The position numbers were made by a program, and so were the translations under genes. DNA of 64,000 nucleotides from JBCKUK01 sp038924905 (GTDB lineage: Bacteria; Pseudomonadota; Gammaproteobacteria; Burkholderiales; Methylophilaceae), in the NCBI GenBank assembly GCA_038924905.1, contig JBCKUK010000001.1:31769-95768 (forward strand), in the 5' to 3' direction. Shown here piece by piece: positions 1 to 8,723 of this stretch. The notes beneath the pieces were generated by a model. The model saw only the letters and a list, made by a program, of their open reading frames with translations. It was not told the origin of the DNA and made no database searches. Within the stretch, counting starts at the first letter, position 1. Each line of letters begins with the position of its first letter.

Positions 1-224
1 ACCAACAAAGTAGCGACGATCATCCAGGAAGTATCCCCTTTATTGGGGGTAGGTGCTGCTACAGGGGCTGCTGCTTCGGCAGGTGCCGCCGGCGCAGGTG
101 CTGCATCAGCTGCAACTTCTGTTGCTGCTGGCATTGCATCATCGGCGAAGCTTGTACCACTGACGCCTAGCATGCCCAAGCCTAAAACGCTTGATAAAAG
201 AACGATAGATAGAATTTTTTTCAT
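1..224 (-). CDS. amtB: Ammonium transporter AmtB, N-terminal part (runs off the window)
   Basis: Only the first 74 codons are inside the window; the gene continues beyond position 1. It starts MKKILSIVLLSS, followed by a hydrophobic signal peptide ending near SFADD. An Ala/Pro-rich linker of about 25 residues follows, and then the start of the transporter proper (GDTSWMIVATLLV), the usual beginning of the first membrane helix of Amt proteins. AmtB conducts ammonium/ammonia across the inner membrane and is blocked by binding of GlnK. The start is 10 bases downstream of the glnK stop, in the classical glnK-amtB order. Many proteobacterial Amt proteins carry a cleaved signal peptide, so the leader is expected; the long Ala/Pro linker is less usual. 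The identity rests on context and the first residues only. Confidence 0.85.
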   Translation of the reverse strand, partial: MKKILSIVLLSSVLGLGMLGVSGTSFADDAMPAATEVAADAAPAPAAPAEAAAPVAAPTPNKGDTSWMIVATLL

Positions 225-234
225 GATTTTCCCC

Positions 235-650
<416 letters not shown>

Positions 651-666
651 TCCAATCAAACATTGA

Positions 667-1533
667 CTAGAAGATTTTTTGTACAAACACGGTGAAAGTA
701 CTATCGCCGATGTTATCGCCAAGATAGATATAGCCCTTGTCTTTGGCATTGGTGTCGGTCCAGTAACCACCCAGATTGACGCCATTGCTCCAGGACTTGG
801 TCAGACCAATTTTGTAATCAGAGTAAGTATAGAAGTCATCGTTATCAGTGCCACCAGACGCACCATCAAATTCTTGATGACCAATATGCAAGTTAGCAGT
901 GAAACCACTTTCGCCAATTGGGATATTGGCATTCAGCTCAGCGTAGTAAGTGCCATCCGCATCTGCTGCACCAAAAGTATCACCAACGGAATATGAAAGT
1001 TTGGCTTGGAGCCATTTGTAAGATAGTGCGCCATAGACCTCAAGCGTATAAGGATCGTCAAAGTTGCCATTAGCGCGGCCAGCATCAGTTTTAGAGCCTG
1101 GATAGATGTAGTTTAAGAGACCTACGTCATAACCGATGCCAGTTTCACCGATGGTATTGCGATAACCACCATAGATGTCCAGCTCGAGGCTGGAGCCGTC
1201 ATAGTTGGGGCCATCTTCCAGCCAGCTGATGTTGGAAGCCCAGGCACCCAGGTAAAACCCGCTGGAATGCGAGTAATCAACACCACCTTGAATGGCAGGC
1301 TTGGTATCAGTTTGGGTTAAACCGCGGAAGATGTATTGGCTGTAAAGACCAAGGTTATAAGAGAATGTGTGCGGCGAGGCTGGCTCGGCGGGTGCAGCTA
1401 CAGGCGCCGTGGCGGGAGCCGTTCCCTTTTCTTCGGGATGAGAATGCTTGTCGACTGCCGCGTCTTCAGCCATCGCCGCCATCGGCAACGTGAAAGCGCC
1501 AACCACAGCAGCTAGTAATAGCGATTTACGCAT
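667..1533 (-). CDS. TorF-type putative porin (gcw_chp family outer membrane protein)
   Basis: A 288-residue outer membrane beta-barrel protein. The chosen ATG at 1533 has AAAGGA upstream and is followed at once by a signal peptide (MRKSLLLAAVVGAF...AMAEDA). A longer in-frame start at 1596 would place 21 non-signal residues before it and would overlap the sigma-54 promoter. After an Ala/Pro-rich linker the barrel begins with NLGLYSQYIFRGLTQTDTKPAIQGGVDYS and DYSHSSGFYLGAWASN, hallmarks of the family annotated as TorF putative porin. It ends in F (VFVQKIF), as outer membrane barrels do. It is the first gene of a porin-glnK-amtB unit behind a sigma-54/NtrC control region. A role in ammonium or small nitrogen-solute entry is therefore a reasonable inference, not proven. 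Confidence 0.85.
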   Translation of the reverse strand: MRKSLLLAAVVGAFTLPMAAMAEDAAVDKHSHPEEKGTAPATAPVAAPAEPASPHTFSYNLGLYSQYIFRGLTQTDTKPAIQGGVDYSHSSGFYLGAWASNISWLEDGPNYDGSSLELDIYGGYRNTIGETGIGYDVGLLNYIYPGSKTDAGRANGNFDDPYTLEVYGALSYKWLQAKLSYSVGDTFGAADADGTYYAELNANIPIGESGFTANLHIGHQEFDGASGGTDNDDFYTYSDYKIGLTKSWSNGVNLGGYWTDTNAKDKGYIYLGDNIGDSTFTVFVQKIF

Positions 1534-1588
1534 GGCATTTCCTTTCAAATGAAAAATTAAACAAACCAAATCTAACAACGAGATATTA

Positions 1589-1604
1589 AGCAACACTCAT
1601 GCCA
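1589..1604 (-). promoter_or_regulatory. Sigma-54 (RpoN) promoter of the porin-glnK-amtB operon
   Basis: Read on the minus strand the site is TGGCATGAGTGTTGCT, which matches the -24/-12 consensus TGGCACG-N4-TTGCW at all but one position. It lies 55 bases upstream of the porin ATG and about 95-130 bases downstream of NtrC-like sites, the usual enhancer geometry. Confidence 0.8.
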
Positions 1605-1697
1605 TAAAGACAAAACAATTAAAAACATGAAGTTACGATACTAAAATAAACATTTATATGAAGAAATGATATTATCTAATTGTTTATAAATGATTAT

Positions 1698-1736
1698 TGC
1701 ACTTTAATGGTGCACTTTATATTAAGTGAATGCACC
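1698..1736. promoter_or_regulatory. NtrC-type enhancer sites
   Basis: TGCACTTTAATGGTGCA (1698-1714) is a near-perfect NtrC dyad; the enterobacterial glnA site is TGCACC-N5-GGTGCA. A further half site TGCACC lies at 1731-1736 and forms a second, wider dyad with GGTGCA at 1709-1714. The spacing to the sigma-54 promoter suits enhancer-bound NtrC acting by DNA looping. The site also lies close upstream of ubiK and might overlap its promoter. Confidence 0.75.
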
Positions 1737-1776
1737 AAAAACCTGCTAAACTGGCCTGAAGTTTTAGGAGAAACCC

Positions 1777-2028
1777 ATGATTAACTCACAATTTATTGAA
1801 GATTTATCTTCAAAAATCAAAGAGCTGGCCAAAAATAGCCCAGCCGCAGATATGGAAAAGAATTTCCGTGCACTGTTACAGGGCGCATTCACCAAATTGG
1901 GGCTTGTCTCACGCGAGGAATTTGATATACAGACTGATGTATTGCGGCGCACGCGTGAAAAGCTGGATAAGCTTCAAACTAAATTAACCAAAATTGAATC
2001 CATGTTGCAAAAGAGCAACAAAAAATGA
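1777..2028 (+). CDS. ubiK: Ubiquinone biosynthesis accessory factor UbiK (BMFP domain)
   Basis: Small helical protein of 83 residues, mostly charged coiled coil (EKLDKLQTKLTKIESMLQK at the C-terminus). It matches the UbiK/YqiC/BMFP family in length and in the N-terminal pattern of a conserved helix followed by an FRALLQGAFTKLGLVSREEFD-like motif. UbiK trimers work with UbiJ and lipids in the cytosolic Ubi complex for aerobic ubiquinone synthesis. An AGGAG lies upstream of the ATG at 1777. The stop overlaps the start of the ComM-like gene by 4 bases (ATGA), a linkage common in betaproteobacteria that indicates translational coupling. It is transcribed divergently from the porin-glnK-amtB unit. 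Confidence 0.85.
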   Translation: MINSQFIEDLSSKIKELAKNSPAADMEKNFRALLQGAFTKLGLVSREEFDIQTDVLRRTREKLDKLQTKLTKIESMLQKSNKK

Positions 2029-3515
2029 GTCTCGCGGTTCTTCATAGCCGTGCGCTGGCGGGCATGGATGCCCCTGAGGTAATGGTGGAAGTACACTTGG
2101 CTAATGGCTTGCCCAGCTTTACTATTGTCGGCTTACCCGAGGCCGAAGTTAAAGAAAGCAAAGACCGTGTGCGTGCTGCATTGCAAACCGCGCAGTTTGA
2201 ATTTCCTGCCCGCCGTATTACGGTGAATCTGGCACCTGCAGATTTACCAAAAGAAAGCGGTCGCTATGATTTGCCAATCGCCCTGGGCATATTGGCGGCA
2301 TCGGGGCAGATTCCCAAAGAACCATTAAGCAGATATGAAATAGCCGGTGAATTGGCGCTGACAGGCGAGCTACGACCTATTCGCGGCGCCTTGGCTATGG
2401 CCTATAAAGCCAGCCGCAGCGGGCGCGCATTTATACTGCCCAAAAATAGTGCAGAAGAAGCGGCACTGGTTAAAGATGCAATAATTTTTCCGGCTACTTC
2501 GTTGTTAGAGGTTTGCGCGCATTTGAGCGGGCACACGGAATTGGCGCGTTATGAGGCTGGCAATGAAGTCAGCACAATGGCCTACGCTGATTTTAGTGAG
2601 GTAAAAGGCCAGTCTTTACCCAAGCGTGCGCTGGAGATTGCCGCTGCTGGCGGACATAGCGTGCTGATGTCCGGCCCCCCAGGGACGGGTAAATCCATGT
2701 TGGCCGCACGTTTTGCCGGCATATTGCCAGCGATGACCGAGGCGGAGGCGTTGGAATCAGCCGCCATTCAATCGCTCAATGGCGGGTTTCGCACCGAGCT
2801 GTGGCGGCACAGACCTTTTCGTTCCCCGCACCATACCGCTTCAGGTGTGGCGCTGGTGGGTGGTGGTAGTATTCCCAGGCCGGGCGAAATTTCACTGGCA
2901 CACAACGGCGTTTTGTTTTTGGATGAGCTACCAGAATTTGACCGCAAAGTGCTGGAAGTGCTGCGCGAGCCTTTGGAGTCTGGCCGTATCACGATTTCCC
3001 GTGCGGCGAGGCAGGCAGATTTCCCCGCCAGCTTTCAGTTGCTGGCCGCGATGAATCCTTGCCCTTGCGGTTACCTTGGCCATTACAATAATAAATGTCG
3101 TTGTACGCCGGATCAGGTATCACGTTACCGTTCAAAGATTTCTGGACCGTTGCTGGACCGTATTGATTTGCATATTGAGGTGCCCGCGCTGAAAGAAGAT
3201 GAGCTGACCGCCAGCCATGCCGGCGAAGCTAGCACTAGTATTCGTGAACGCGTTGAACGGGCACGTAAAATTCAAATCGAACGTCAGGGCAAAGCAAATT
3301 TTCTGCTTGGCAGTAAAGAAGTTGATAAATTTTGTGCGCCGGATGACGCCGGCATGGCCTTATTGAAACAGGCCATTAGTCGGCTCAGTCTTTCTGCACG
3401 TGCTTATCACCGTATTTTGAAAGTAGCGCGCTCTATCGCTGATTTGGCCGGTGTAGATATGATCAAGTCAGTGCATATTGCAGAAGCGGTGCAATACAGA
3501 AGGTTTGAAATATGA
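2025..3515 (+). CDS. comM: YifB/ComM family Mg-chelatase-like AAA+ ATPase
   Basis: A protein of 496 residues, full length for the family (about 500). The N-terminal third is the Lon-protease-like ChlI domain (SLAVLHSRALAGMDA...). It is followed by an AAA+ core with Walker A GPPGTGKSM near residue 217, Walker B LFLDELPEF near residue 300, and the signature NPCPCGYLGH...CRC with GPLLDRIDLH near residues 345-385. The C-terminal Mg-chelatase domain ends in LAGVDMIKSVHIAEAVQYR. In Vibrio and Haemophilus ComM is a hexameric helicase that drives branch migration during integration of transforming DNA. The gene starts inside the ubiK stop. No other competence gene is nearby except the pilMN(O) pilus genes at the far end of the window. 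Confidence 0.9.
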   Translation: MSLAVLHSRALAGMDAPEVMVEVHLANGLPSFTIVGLPEAEVKESKDRVRAALQTAQFEFPARRITVNLAPADLPKESGRYDLPIALGILAASGQIPKEPLSRYEIAGELALTGELRPIRGALAMAYKASRSGRAFILPKNSAEEAALVKDAIIFPATSLLEVCAHLSGHTELARYEAGNEVSTMAYADFSEVKGQSLPKRALEIAAAGGHSVLMSGPPGTGKSMLAARFAGILPAMTEAEALESAAIQSLNGGFRTELWRHRPFRSPHHTASGVALVGGGSIPRPGEISLAHNGVLFLDELPEFDRKVLEVLREPLESGRITISRAARQADFPASFQLLAAMNPCPCGYLGHYNNKCRCTPDQVSRYRSKISGPLLDRIDLHIEVPALKEDELTASHAGEASTSIRERVERARKIQIERQGKANFLLGSKEVDKFCAPDDAGMALLKQAISRLSLSARAYHRILKVARSIADLAGVDMIKSVHIAEAVQYRRFEI

Positions 3516-3527
3516 TTTTCAAATGGA

Positions 3528-4571
3528 ATGACTATGCACGCACTGGATAGCTGGCAAGAAGAAATGCGCTCGGCCTATCTGTATAAGATAATTGCCAGCC
3601 AGGAAAAAGTAGCATCGCGCCAGAAGCTATTTTCCCAGCTCGCCCTTGAGGCCGAAAGTCAGGCGGGAATTTGGGCGACTGAGGCACAAAAGACGGGGCA
3701 TCAAGCGCCGAAAACTTATGTGCCAGAAACTCGCACCAAAATCGTGGCATGGCTGATTAATGGCATGGGTGCACAGAACATTAAACCTGTTCTGGCAGCG
3801 ATTAAAATTCGAGGGCTATCCGCTTATTCCAACAAGCGTGCGATTGGCCATCATCCGGTACCCACATCGGTTGAAGATGTTGGTGCCAGCCACCGCGGCA
3901 CAGGTAATAGTGGTGGCTTGCGCGCCGCAGTGTTTGGTGTGAATGATGGCTTGGTGTCCATTGCCTGCCTGGTTATGGGGGTGGCGGGCGCGGCAAGTAG
4001 CAACAGCGTGATACTGCTTACAGGCGTTGCAGGCCTCCTGGCCGGAGCATTTTCGATGGCGGCAGGCGAGTACATTTCCATGCGCTCGCAACGCGAAATG
4101 TTTGAGTATCAGATTGGCCTTGAACGTGACGAGTTGGCGCAATATCCTGAAGAAGAAGCTGGGGAGCTGGCTTTGATATATGTTGCACGCGGAATGGCAG
4201 AAGATGAAGCGAAGGCCTTGGCGCAGCACATGATAGCCGACCCGGAGCTTGGCCTTGATACGATGGCACGAGAAGAGTTGGGACTTAATCCGGATGAGCT
4301 TGGCTCACCTTGGACGGCGGCACTCTCATCATTTTTTGCCTTCACGGTGGGTGGCGTCATTCCCATGCTGCCATATCTGTTTGCATTCCCGCACGCATTG
4401 CAAATAGCTATCGCATTTACCGCGCTGGCGTTGTTTGGCGTAGGCGCAGTGCTGTCGCTGTTTACTGGCCGCGCTGCGCTATGGGGCGGTTTGCGTATGT
4501 TGTTGATTGGCGGATCGGCCGGAGTGCTGACTTACAGCATAGGCAATTTGCTGGGCGCCAATCTAGCCTAA
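3528..4571 (+). CDS. VIT1/CCC1-family Fe/Mn transporter with a ferritin-like N-terminal region
   Basis: 347 residues. The C-terminal two thirds (from about residue 125) is a VIT/CCC1 transporter with AAVFGVNDGLVSIACLVMG as first helix, the metal-binding loop GAFSMAAGEYISMRSQREMFEYQ, a cytosolic insert rich in Glu, and three more helices ending GVLTYSIGNLLGANLA. These proteins move Fe2+ or Mn2+ out of the cytosol. The first 60 residues (EEMRSAYLYKIIASQEK...LALEAESQAGIW) look like a shortened ferritin/rubrerythrin-like helix pair, as in membrane ferritin MbfA, but the usual His of the ExxH ligand is not seen. Two ATGs are possible (3528, 3534); neither has a strong ribosome site. It follows comM by 12 bases and precedes metH by 27 bases. 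Confidence 0.8.
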   Translation: MTMHALDSWQEEMRSAYLYKIIASQEKVASRQKLFSQLALEAESQAGIWATEAQKTGHQAPKTYVPETRTKIVAWLINGMGAQNIKPVLAAIKIRGLSAYSNKRAIGHHPVPTSVEDVGASHRGTGNSGGLRAAVFGVNDGLVSIACLVMGVAGAASSNSVILLTGVAGLLAGAFSMAAGEYISMRSQREMFEYQIGLERDELAQYPEEEAGELALIYVARGMAEDEAKALAQHMIADPELGLDTMAREELGLNPDELGSPWTAALSSFFAFTVGGVIPMLPYLFAFPHALQIAIAFTALALFGVGAVLSLFTGRAALWGGLRMLLIGGSAGVLTYSIGNLLGANLA

Positions 4572-4598
4572 AGCAACCGGGCTTAAAGAAAGTGCGAC

Positions 4599-7500
4599 AT
4601 GAAACAAGACGTCATTTCCTCTACTGAAATTCTCCTGCGCGATTTGTTATCTCGCCGCATCCTCATTCTGGACGGCGCAATGGGGACGATGATTCAGCAG
4701 CACAAGCTGACAGAGCAGGATTATCGGGGTGAACGTTTTAAAGATTTTTCTGCGCCTGCTGGCGCGCGCGAGCTACTCGTTAAAGGCAACAATGAATTGC
4801 TGACGTTGACGCAGCCGCACATTATTCAAGAGATTCACGGGCAGTACCTGGCTGCTGGCGCCGACATTATCGAGACCAATACTTTTGGTGCTACCCGCGT
4901 TGCGCAGGACGATTACCACATGGCGCATCTCGCCTATGAGATGAACGTGGCAGCAGCCAAAATTGCGCGCGCCGCCTGCGACAAATATTCCAGCGCCGAC
5001 AAACCACGCTTCGTTGCCGGCGCGCTGGGACCTACACCCAAAACCGCGTCTATTTCACCGGACGTCAGCGACCCCGCCGCGCGCAATATCACCTTTGACC
5101 AATTAGCTGCGGCCTATCTGGAGCAGACGCGCGGCCTGGTCGAGGGCGGTGTCGATATCCTCATGGTCGAAACCATTTTTGATACGCTCAATTGCAAGGC
5201 GGCGCTGTTTGCCATTGACACTTTCTTTGAAGGCCTTTATTCGGGGAAACCAGGCAAGCGTTTGCCCATCATGATTTCCGGCACGGTCACCGATGCTTCC
5301 GGCCGCGTCCTGTCCGGCCAGACTGTGCCCGCTTTCTGGAATTCGGTACGTCATGCCAAACCGCTGACCATTGGCCTCAACTGTGCACTCGGTGCCGCGT
5401 TGATGCGCCCATACGCGGAGGAGCTATCGCAAATCGCCGATACGTTTGTGTGTATCTACCCCAATGCCGGCTTGCCCAACCCGATGTCTGACACCGGCTT
5501 TGATGAAACGCCAAACGTGACTTCATCGCTGCTGAAGGAGTTTGCCGAGAGCGGCTTTGTCAACATTGCCGGTGGCTGCTGCGGGACGACGCCAGCACAT
5601 ATCCAGGCGATTGCCGCTGAGGTGAAGTCAATTGCGCCACGTAAAGTGCCTGAGATTCCCCGCGCAACCAGACTCTCGGGTCTGGAACCATTCACTATTA
5701 ATGACGACTCGTTGTTTGTTAATGTCGGTGAGCGTACCAACGTAACCGGCTCCAAAGCCTTTGCCCGCATGATTTTGAATGGGCAATATGACGAGGCACT
5801 GGTTGTTGCGCGTCAGCAGGTCGAAAACGGCGCCCAAGTCATCGATATCAACATGGATGAAGGCATGCTGGATGCAGTCGCCGCCATGACGCATTTCTTG
5901 AACCTGATTGCGTCCGAGCCTGACATTGCGCGCGTGCCTGTCATGATCGATTCTTCCAAGTGGTCGGTGATTGAAGCCGGTCTGAAATGCGTGCAGGGCA
6001 AATCCATCGTCAACTCGATTTCGATGAAAGAAGGCGAACAGGAATTTCTGCGCCAGGCCAGGCTGTGCCGACGTTACGGGTCAGCGGTAATCGTCATGGC
6101 CTTCGATGAACAAGGCCAGGCCGACACTTTCGAGCGCAAGACCGAGATTTGCGAGAGGGCATACCGCCTGCTGGCAGGTGACCCAAACCGATTCAAGGCT
6201 GGGATGGATGCAAGGCAGCAAGGACGAGATGACGAGATAGTACTTGAGGGTGTACAGCGAGGAAGCGAGGACGAAGCTAACGCCGCAGACGCTCAGTATG
6301 GAATCGGTTTTCCGCCAGAAGATATTATTTTTGATCCTAATATCTTCGCCATCGCCACCGGTATTGAAGAGCATAACAACTACGCGGTGGACTTCATCAA
6401 CGCCACGCGCTGGATACGTGAGAACCTGCCTTACGCAAAAGTTTCCGGCGGCGTGTCCAACGTGAGCTTCAGTTTCCGCGGCAATGATCCGGCGCGCGAA
6501 GCGATCCACACCGTATTTCTCTATCACGCCATTCAAGCAGGCATGACCATGGGCATCGTCAACGCCGGCATGATGGGTGTGTATGACGACCTGCCAGCTG
6601 AATTGAAGGAAAGAGTTGAAGACGTTGTATTGAATCGCCGCCCGGACGCCACCGAGCGCATGATTGAAATCGCCGGCACGCTGACCGCTGGCGGCGAGAA
6701 AGAAGCGTCCATACTGGAATGGCGTGGCACGCCGGAGAACCCAGTAGCGGTGCAAAAGCGCCTGACCCACGCCATGGTGCATGGCATCACCGACTATATC
6801 GTTGAGGATACCGAAGAGGCGCGGCAGGAAATCATGAATAACGGCGGTCGCCCGATCAACGTCATCGAAGGCCCGTTGATGGACGGCATGAATGTGGTTG
6901 GTGATTTGTTTGGGCAAGGCAAAATGTTCTTGCCGCAGGTGGTGAAATCAGCGCGAGTGATGAAGCAGGCTGTGGCGCACTTGATTCCATTCATTGAAGA
7001 AGAAAAACTGCAGGAAGAACAGAAAACTGGTGTTAAAGCCAAGCCCAAAGGCAAAGTGGTGATTGCGACCGTCAAAGGTGATGTGCACGATATCGGCAAG
7101 AACATTGTGTCTGTGGTGTTGCAGTGCAATAACTTTGAGGTGGTCAATATGGGCGTGATGGTGCCGGCGGCAGAGATTCTGGCGCTGGCCAAGGCCGAGA
7201 ATGCCGATATCATCGGGCTTTCAGGCCTTATCACGCCATCATTGGAAGAGATGGCGCATGTCGCTCGCGAAATGCAGCGTGACCCGTATTTTCTTGGCCT
7301 GAAAATGCCATTGTTAATAGGCGGAGCAACTACCTCGCGGGTGCATACAGCGGTCAAAATCGCCCCGCATTACGAAGGGCCTGTGATTTATGTTGCCGAT
7401 GCATCGCGCTCGGTATCGGTGATGCAATCGCTACTGACGCCGGAACAACGCGATGCCTATATCGAAGAAATTGCAGCAGATTACGACAAGGCGCGTACCC

Positions 7501-8528
7501 AGCATGCCAACAAAAAAGGCACGCCAATGCTATCGTTGGCCGATGCGCGTGCGAACAAGGCAAAACTGGAATTTACCGGCAAGAATGCACCAATCAAACC
7601 CAAATTCATTGGCCGTCGTACGCTCGAAAATATTGATCTTGCGACCATCGCAGAATACATAGACTGGAGTCCGTTCTTTCAGACCTGGGATTTGGCGGGT
7701 GCCTATCCGGCAATTCTGAAAGACGCCGTGGTTGGCGAGGCGGCGAGCAAGCTGCTCGCCGAAGGCCAGGCGATGCTGAAAAAAATCATCGAAAGCCGCT
7801 GGTTCACAGCCAACGGTGTGGTAGCGTTATTGCCGGCCAACAGCGTCAGCGATGATGACATCGAGATTTATACCGACGAGAGTCGCAGCACGGTGGCATT
7901 CACCTACTATGGCCTGCGTCAGCAAACCGTAAAGCCGGTGATTGATGGTGTGCCGCGCCCCAATCAATGCCTGGCCGATTTTATCGCGCCAAAGTTTGTT
8001 GATGGAAAGCCTTCTGGCGTTGCTGATTACATCGGCATGTTTGCCGTCACCGCCGGCCTTGGTATTGAGAAGCACATAAAGCGTTTTATGGATACCCATG
8101 ACGACTACGGCAGCATTATGCTTAAATCACTGGCAGACCGCTTGGCCGAAGCCTTTACCGAATATTTGCACGAACGGATGCGCACCGATTTGTGGGGCTA
8201 TGCGGTGGCTGAACATTTGGGCAAAGAAGCGCTGATCAAGGAAAGCTATCAGGGCATACGTCCGGCGCCTGGCTACCCTGCTTGCCCGGATCATACGGTG
8301 AAGGCAGACATGTTCAAACTGCTGCAGTGTGATGAGATTGGCATGGAATTAACTGAATCCTTTGCCATGTCTCCCGCTGCGTCGGTTTCGGGTTTTTACT
8401 TTGCCCATGCAGAATCAAGATATTTCAGTGTCGATAAGATAGCTGAAGACCAGTTAAACGATATGGCTACAAGGCGAGGATTACCCAAAGAATATTTGGA
8501 GCGTTGGCTGGCGCCGAATCTGTCTTAA
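4599..8528 (+). CDS. metH: Cobalamin-dependent methionine synthase MetH, with an in-frame insertion
   Basis: 1309 residues (E. coli 1227). It transfers a methyl group from methyl-tetrahydrofolate via cobalamin to homocysteine. Domains in order: homocysteine barrel with zinc cysteines in GLNCALG (about 260) and GGCCGTTP (about 325); folate barrel (about 370-690); cobalamin domain with DVHDIGKN, base-off His at 830; AdoMet reactivation domain to the end. In the folate barrel, where relatives read [21 protein letters not shown], about 42 extra residues follow RAYRLLA (about 526-568) and then [12 protein letters not shown] resumes. The extra DNA is 6185-6310, flanked by perfect 10-base inverted repeats. 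The rest of the excess length is spread around the linker before the cobalamin domain. No cobalamin riboswitch is visible upstream; it seems to be transcribed with the preceding genes. Confidence 0.95.
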   Translation: MKQDVISSTEILLRDLLSRRILILDGAMGTMIQQHKLTEQDYRGERFKDFSAPAGARELLVKGNNELLTLTQPHIIQEIHGQYLAAGADIIETNTFGATRVAQDDYHMAHLAYEMNVAAAKIARAACDKYSSADKPRFVAGALGPTPKTASISPDVSDPAARNITFDQLAAAYLEQTRGLVEGGVDILMVETIFDTLNCKAALFAIDTFFEGLYSGKPGKRLPIMISGTVTDASGRVLSGQTVPAFWNSVRHAKPLTIGLNCALGAALMRPYAEELSQIADTFVCIYPNAGLPNPMSDTGFDETPNVTSSLLKEFAESGFVNIAGGCCGTTPAHIQAIAAEVKSIAPRKVPEIPRATRLSGLEPFTINDDSLFVNVGERTNVTGSKAFARMILNGQYDEALVVARQQVENGAQVIDINMDEGMLDAVAAMTHFLNLIASEPDIARVPVMIDSSKWSVIEAGLKCVQGKSIVNSISMKEGEQEFLRQARLCRRYGSAVIVMAFDEQGQADTFERKTEICERAYRLLAGDPNRFKAGMDARQQGRDDEIVLEGVQRGSEDEANAADAQYGIGFPPEDIIFDPNIFAIATGIEEHNNYAVDFINATRWIRENLPYAKVSGGVSNVSFSFRGNDPAREAIHTVFLYHAIQAGMTMGIVNAGMMGVYDDLPAELKERVEDVVLNRRPDATERMIEIAGTLTAGGEKEASILEWRGTPENPVAVQKRLTHAMVHGITDYIVEDTEEARQEIMNNGGRPINVIEGPLMDGMNVVGDLFGQGKMFLPQVVKSARVMKQAVAHLIPFIEEEKLQEEQKTGVKAKPKGKVVIATVKGDVHDIGKNIVSVVLQCNNFEVVNMGVMVPAAEILALAKAENADIIGLSGLITPSLEEMAHVAREMQRDPYFLGLKMPLLIGGATTSRVHTAVKIAPHYEGPVIYVADASRSVSVMQSLLTPEQRDAYIEEIAADYDKARTQHANKKGTPMLSLADARANKAKLEFTGKNAPIKPKFIGRRTLENIDLATIAEYIDWSPFFQTWDLAGAYPAILKDAVVGEAASKLLAEGQAMLKKIIESRWFTANGVVALLPANSVSDDDIEIYTDESRSTVAFTYYGLRQQTVKPVIDGVPRPNQCLADFIAPKFVDGKPSGVADYIGMFAVTAGLGIEKHIKRFMDTHDDYGSIMLKSLADRLAEAFTEYLHERMRTDLWGYAVAEHLGKEALIKESYQGIRPAPGYPACPDHTVKADMFKLLQCDEIGMELTESFAMSPAASVSGFYFAHAESRYFSVDKIAEDQLNDMATRRGLPKEYLERWLAPNLS
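6185..6310 (+). repeat. Palindromic-arm element inserted in frame in metH (copy 1)
   Basis: 126 bp bounded by perfect inverted arms AAACCGATTC (6185-6194) and GAATCGGTTT (6301-6310). The length is 42 codons, so the reading frame is kept. The interior holds CAAGGCAGCAAGGACGAG, a small central dyad GTAC...GTAC (6239-6256) and GAGGACGAAGCTAACGC. A similar order of motifs is found in the element at 49381-49500. The right arm encodes the conserved Gly-Ile/Val-Gly-Phe of MetH, so it appears to be native sequence. The left arm then looks like an inverted copy of it. Confidence 0.6.
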
Positions 8529-8532
8529 GATA

Positions 8533-8625
8533 TCCTTGAATTGTTCCTTTCCCTACGCAGGGGAAGGCTGGGAGGCGCCCATGAATTATTCCTTCCCCCT
8601 TGCGGAGGGGGAGGGAAGTTAATCG
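8533..8625. repeat. Two tandem REP-like hairpins
   Basis: Two G/C-rich hairpins lie downstream of metH. The first is CCTTTCCCT-ACGC-AGGGGAAGG and the second CCTTCCCCCT-TGCG-GAGGGGGAGG. Each is preceded by GAATT(G/A)TTCCTT, so they form two degenerate copies of a unit of about 48 bases. No T-tract follows, so a REP-like repeat or message-stabilising element is more likely than an intrinsic terminator. Confidence 0.55.
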
Positions 8626-8655
8626 GAGATTTTGTTAAGATAATTCAATAAAAAG

Positions 8656-8683
8656 TGCTTATAAACTAGGAGTTTGCTACAAT
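8656..8683 (+). promoter_or_regulatory. Possible sigma-70 promoter of mpl
   Basis: TGCTTA (8656-8661), a 16-base spacer and TACAAT (8678-8683), 40 bases upstream of the mpl ATG. The -10 is good and the -35 weak. Confidence 0.4.
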
Positions 8684-8723
8684 TATTTAACTAATCACTT
8701 TAGAGGCGCCCTTTAGTTTTGAT

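Noticed and set aside
4571..4599. Cobalamin riboswitch ahead of metH
   Set aside because: Only 27 bases separate the two genes, and no B12-box-like sequence is seen inside the end of the preceding gene.
6081..6917. Open frame of 278 codons antisense to metH
   Set aside because: The metH strand encodes a conserved enzyme over this whole stretch; the antisense translation has no family features.
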